The notes under the pieces: model-generated
The model's input: the letters and a program-made list of their open reading frames with translations, nothing else
Database searches by the model: none
What the model was told of the DNA's origin: nothing
Shown here: positions 60,741 to 64,000 of the stretch, in pieces
How positions within the stretch are numbered: the stretch's first letter is position 1
How the letters are laid out: each line of letters starts with the position of its first letter
NCBI GenBank assembly: GCA_022497155.1
Contig: MU385722.1
Span: 806,001-870,000 of the forward strand
Reading direction: 5' to 3'
Origin: Whalleya microplaca
Taxonomy: Eukaryota > Ascomycota > Sordariomycetes > Xylariales > Xylariaceae
DNA: 64,000 nucleotides
Position numbers and translations under genes: made by a program

Positions 60741-63427
60741 ATTGAGGAAGCTATGCGGAGAAGGGAGGTATATGGAGAAGATTTCGAGGCTGTCGCTGAG
60801 TTCGAGGTTGATGTCGAGTGGACTCCGATTGAAGTAAAAAAATATAAAAAATTTGGGCTACGCATTAGGTCGGTGGTCAATCGAGAACAAACTCCGATGC
60901 AATTGCTTGGCGTAGCCCGGAGTTTAACCGACAGAGCCCCCGAAATCTTTGAAGTAGTAAGTAATCCATATTTTGCATCTACTGAAAGACGCATCTATTG
61001 CGGTTAGTCGCATAACTAGGTTCCTTGCTTCATAGGTACGCCGATTGATGACAAGACGGCGTTCATCGAGACTACTCAATCCCTACGGTAGGTATTCGTT
61101 AAGATATGGTACATAAAGACACTGGATAGTGTTTATTCGAAGAGTAAATGAAAAAGTAATTATTGATTAGTCTTATTTTCTTCCCCGCCTCGTACCCCCA
61201 ATATGCGAAGTCCTATCATCCAGATAGAAATTTCTACCAAGTGAGAGAGGACACATAGCTATTGAAGGTCAGCCGGAGAACACTTATTATTTGTTGCTTG
61301 GGAGCCTACAGGTGATCAGTACCTAGCAAGGAAACCTGGATTTACAGAGAGAGCTACCACACTTTCATAATGTTATAGAGCAGACTAGGGGCTTGGATTT
61401 ACATATGAAGAGATGCACTGCTCGACTGAAGAGGCGTCGTGGATCATAACTGGTCCCATAAGGCTTATCTGCATTTCAGCCATGGCTTATTGCCATCTTG
61501 TAGCAGAAGCGACGTCCTCACCAACGGCTAGAGGGCATTAGCCAATATATTGTCGGGGTACAATCATTGTGACTCGGCCGAGGTATGGCCCGACCAGGGA
61601 TAAGACAACGGCAGTCTACGACGTCTACTCGTAGCTCGGTGCACGAAGGTATGAGGTTCCAGCCAAAGCCTCGTAAGTTACCAGCATATGCACCCAAGTG
61701 ATCCGCACCTCGTCCAGCCAGCCTAGATTGTTAGCACTAGATACTATAAGATATAATCCACCAGCGCATCACAACGAAGCTAGAGTCGAACTCTACACTT
61801 TCATAAAGATCAAGGCCAGTTCTAAGTATCGTTTGATCTTCTAATATAGACTACTTTGAAGGCTCTGCGGAAACCTATTTGTCAGCTACACCTTCCTCAT
61901 CCTTCTCCTGAAACTACTGTCTGATGTATAATAGGCCCCCAACAAAGACGAAGGCCGACAGGTCCATAAAGCACGATACATAGTAGGCGACCTACAACAG
62001 GGGGGCATCGGATTTCAGAACAAGAGCGTAAAATAAGAAGCCTAGTCAGGGCCGGTAGCAGCACTGTAGGGAAAGCTCCCGCGTAGGCCGCGATATCAAA
62101 GTAGCCTATGGTGCATCGGTTATATGGTCTGGATCAAGCGTGCGTGACGTTGGGTATGACTGGCACTGGCTCTATCAAAGCATCATATGTTGAGAGTAGA
62201 GGGAGGTGTCTAATATCTAGTTGTCAATGTAGTAGTAGGCTACATGCTGCTTGCGGGCTTGGACGAATTATCTAGTCACATGTGTTTTTTTTAAGCATGT
62301 GGCAGATATATGTGGCATCGGCTGGTTTGATGTTGTCACCATTAGCAATTGGAAGCCTTTATCAGACGTTGGTCGCGTGGGCTGGTTCCCGTCGCCGGTC
62401 GTGTGAGGATAGACTCATCAGGCAATGTCGGTTTCACAGAGGACGGCTTTAGTCTTATACCTACTGGGAAGTGAATCGGCCCTCGCAAAACACTGTGATT
62501 ATACGTTGGCAACTTTTCTTGTGTGCTGAGAGTTCGCTGGATCTATTACGAAGTTTATTGAGAGTATATACCTGGACCTAGTACTGTCCTATCAGTCCGA
62601 ATTGCGGCGCCGAGCCGAAGCTTCTATAATTATACAGGGCCTATGCCTCCTTGATGTGCGCCTTTCCCATTTAATTGCCATCGATATTTACCTACCAGAG
62701 CTAGAAGCTGCCATGCCGAATATTGAAAGTGTTATCTTCTCCATGAAGACGTAGAAATCAAGTCGCCTGTGTGGGCTGAAGTACAAGACGCCAGTACGCA
62801 AAGCGAGCAAAAGTACCGCACCATATGGGTAACTTCTGGTTTAATTGCTTGAATACTAATGAACAGTACATATGTCTCAAAATCAGATGGATGGTTTATC
62901 TTGGACGATAATGTACGGTCTTATATGTACGTCATAACTCCCATCAGTACCTAACAAGCATGATGATTATCTATTGTCGTGGGAAGCTAGAATCGGGCGT
63001 CGGGACGTGTCCTCTGGGCAAGGTGACATATGATATATCCCAAAAGGGGGAGTATCGGTGAGTAGCTAGGCTGCTAGGCTCAAGTGAAACAGGAGCGATC
63101 CGCCCGATCATTGGTGGGTTCACGAGTGATTCGACGCATTAGGAAATCTATGTGGCCGTTGACGGATGACCTCAGGGTTGGAAATTACAGATACATGTAT
63201 GCATCTACTTTGAAGTAGGCGATGAAGTCATAGTTGACAGAGTGAGCACTACATGTTGTTTAAGCAACAAGCACAACCCTTATTAGACTAAGTTATCTGT
63301 CAGGCAGCTAGCTACCTAGGGCAGGGAATCGAATAAATTTCAAGTGCGAAAAAGGCCTCAAGGCCGTAAATATGATGGAGCGAAAAGACCGAGCCGGAAG
63401 ATATATTCCATCTTTCATATTTGAGGT
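60741..63427. other. No supported gene; scattered weak remnants
   Basis: A plus-strand frame at 60753-61007 (84 aa, MRRREVYGEDFEAVAEFEVD) begins 12 bp from the RPA43 start and ends at TAG; it has no family and lies where the RPA43 promoter should be. A decayed membrane-protein segment may lie at 61860-62110 (minus). The rest is AT-rich with no signal. Confidence 0.4.
61860..62110 (-). pseudogene. Possible decayed multipass membrane protein fragment
   Basis: Read on the minus strand, GYFDIAAYAGAFPTVLLPAL and, in another frame, SCFMDLSAFVFVGGLLYIRQ look like membrane segments, with a charged tail (FQEKDEEGVADK) after a stop. A frameshift and stop codons interrupt the reading. It would fit the end of a transporter, but hydrophobic stretches can arise by chance. 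Confidence 0.2.
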
Positions 63428-63958
63428 ATGACCGTCGTTATCAGCCACACTCAGTGTTGTTTGTTCGCGCCGCTGCAGGTACCGACGGGTCAAGCTAGCG
63501 ATGATGCCGATTACCATCCTATTGGAACCGGACCCTTGTTCGCTGGGATGCTATGTATTAACATGGGTGTCCGTGATATGTTGGTAGACGCACATGACGA
63601 CAAGTTGTGCTATGTGCCGTGTCGATCCCGAAACATTTTCTCAATCGACTATTTGATCGACGCTTCGCGGCGTTGGTGTTGCTGCTCCGATACTACATAT
63701 TACATATGTAGATGCTTTAATCCGCCGGAAGCTGAACTCCGGTTGTCCTACGCAAACTTCTCAGTAGTTGCCGAAAAGGCGGTAAAGTCATATGTCTTCC
63801 AACGCCTTATAGTCGACACAATAAAAACCGTACGGCGAAAGATGATTTCCGGCGCTCACCACATCATCACTAGCATGATGAGGGATTTGGTCTCATTATT
63901 GCGCCAGTATTTGCGAATCATCAGCAGGGCCCCAACTTTCACATTTGTGAGGATGTGA
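63428..63958 (+). other. Open frame of 176 codons, doubtful
   Basis: An open frame with Cys-rich and mixed composition, no recognised motif and no good start context. It may be chance or an exon of a gene running past the window. Not supported as a gene. Confidence 0.2.
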
Positions 63959-64000
63959 TAACAGAGACCTAAAAGATGATCGCACGGCTGACGATGACGG

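Overview
The window is a piece of nuclear chromosome from a filamentous ascomycete (Pezizomycotina), most likely a sordariomycete. The evidence is short GT-AG introns (48-125 bp, one of 495 bp) with CTAAC-like branch sites, GC-rich exons in AT-richer spacers, a PhiA-type cell-wall protein, a 2EXR protein, an ankyrin protein with an STAND-style N-terminus, and an AT-rich repeat with the transition pattern of repeat-induced point mutation (RIP). The Cdk8 N-terminal extension also looks sordariomycete. The exact genus cannot be read from the sequence; a frequent intergenic ACCTAGGT palindrome may help narrow it.

Layout. 1-13 kb: an ankyrin protein (+), an aflatoxin-aldehyde-reductase-like aldo-keto reductase (+), a His-rich EamA/SLC35-like transporter (+) and an F-box protein (-). 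13-27 kb: a MetE-like zinc methyltransferase (+), a 5'-nucleotidase-family phosphoesterase (+), a small Kre9/KNH-like membrane protein (-), an unknown protein (+), the EF2 lysine methyltransferase EFM3 (-), ribosomal protein eS24 (+) and an unknown secreted or anchored protein (-). 27.6-29.4 kb: a RIP-altered, non-autonomous LTR-retrotransposon-like array with four ~105-bp LTRs, a tRNA-primer site and no coding capacity. 30-46 kb: an unknown 140-aa protein (+), phosphomannose isomerase (-), the SAGA subunit SGF29 (+), ARF6-type GTPase (+), Mediator kinase SSN3/Cdk8 (-) and ARP2 (-). 46-52 kb: a DCG1-like Asp/Glu/hydantoin racemase (+) tail-to-tail with an MFS sugar-porter-type transporter (-), then an APC amino-acid permease (-). 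55-61 kb: a 2EXR protein (+), a PhiA-like secreted protein (+) and RNA polymerase I subunit RPA43 (-). 61-64 kb holds no convincing gene, only weak remnants.

Most genes are independent housekeeping genes: ribosome and elongation factor (eS24, EFM3, RPA43), transcription co-activators (SGF29, SSN3), actin and trafficking (ARP2, ARF6) and sugar-nucleotide supply for the wall (PMI). I see no polyketide, NRPS or terpene core enzyme and no obvious biosynthetic cluster. The one metabolically suggestive neighbourhood is racemase + MFS porter + amino-acid permease. Exon models were built by hand from splice sites and reading-frame continuity. All functional names rest on recognised motifs and family resemblance, not on a database search.
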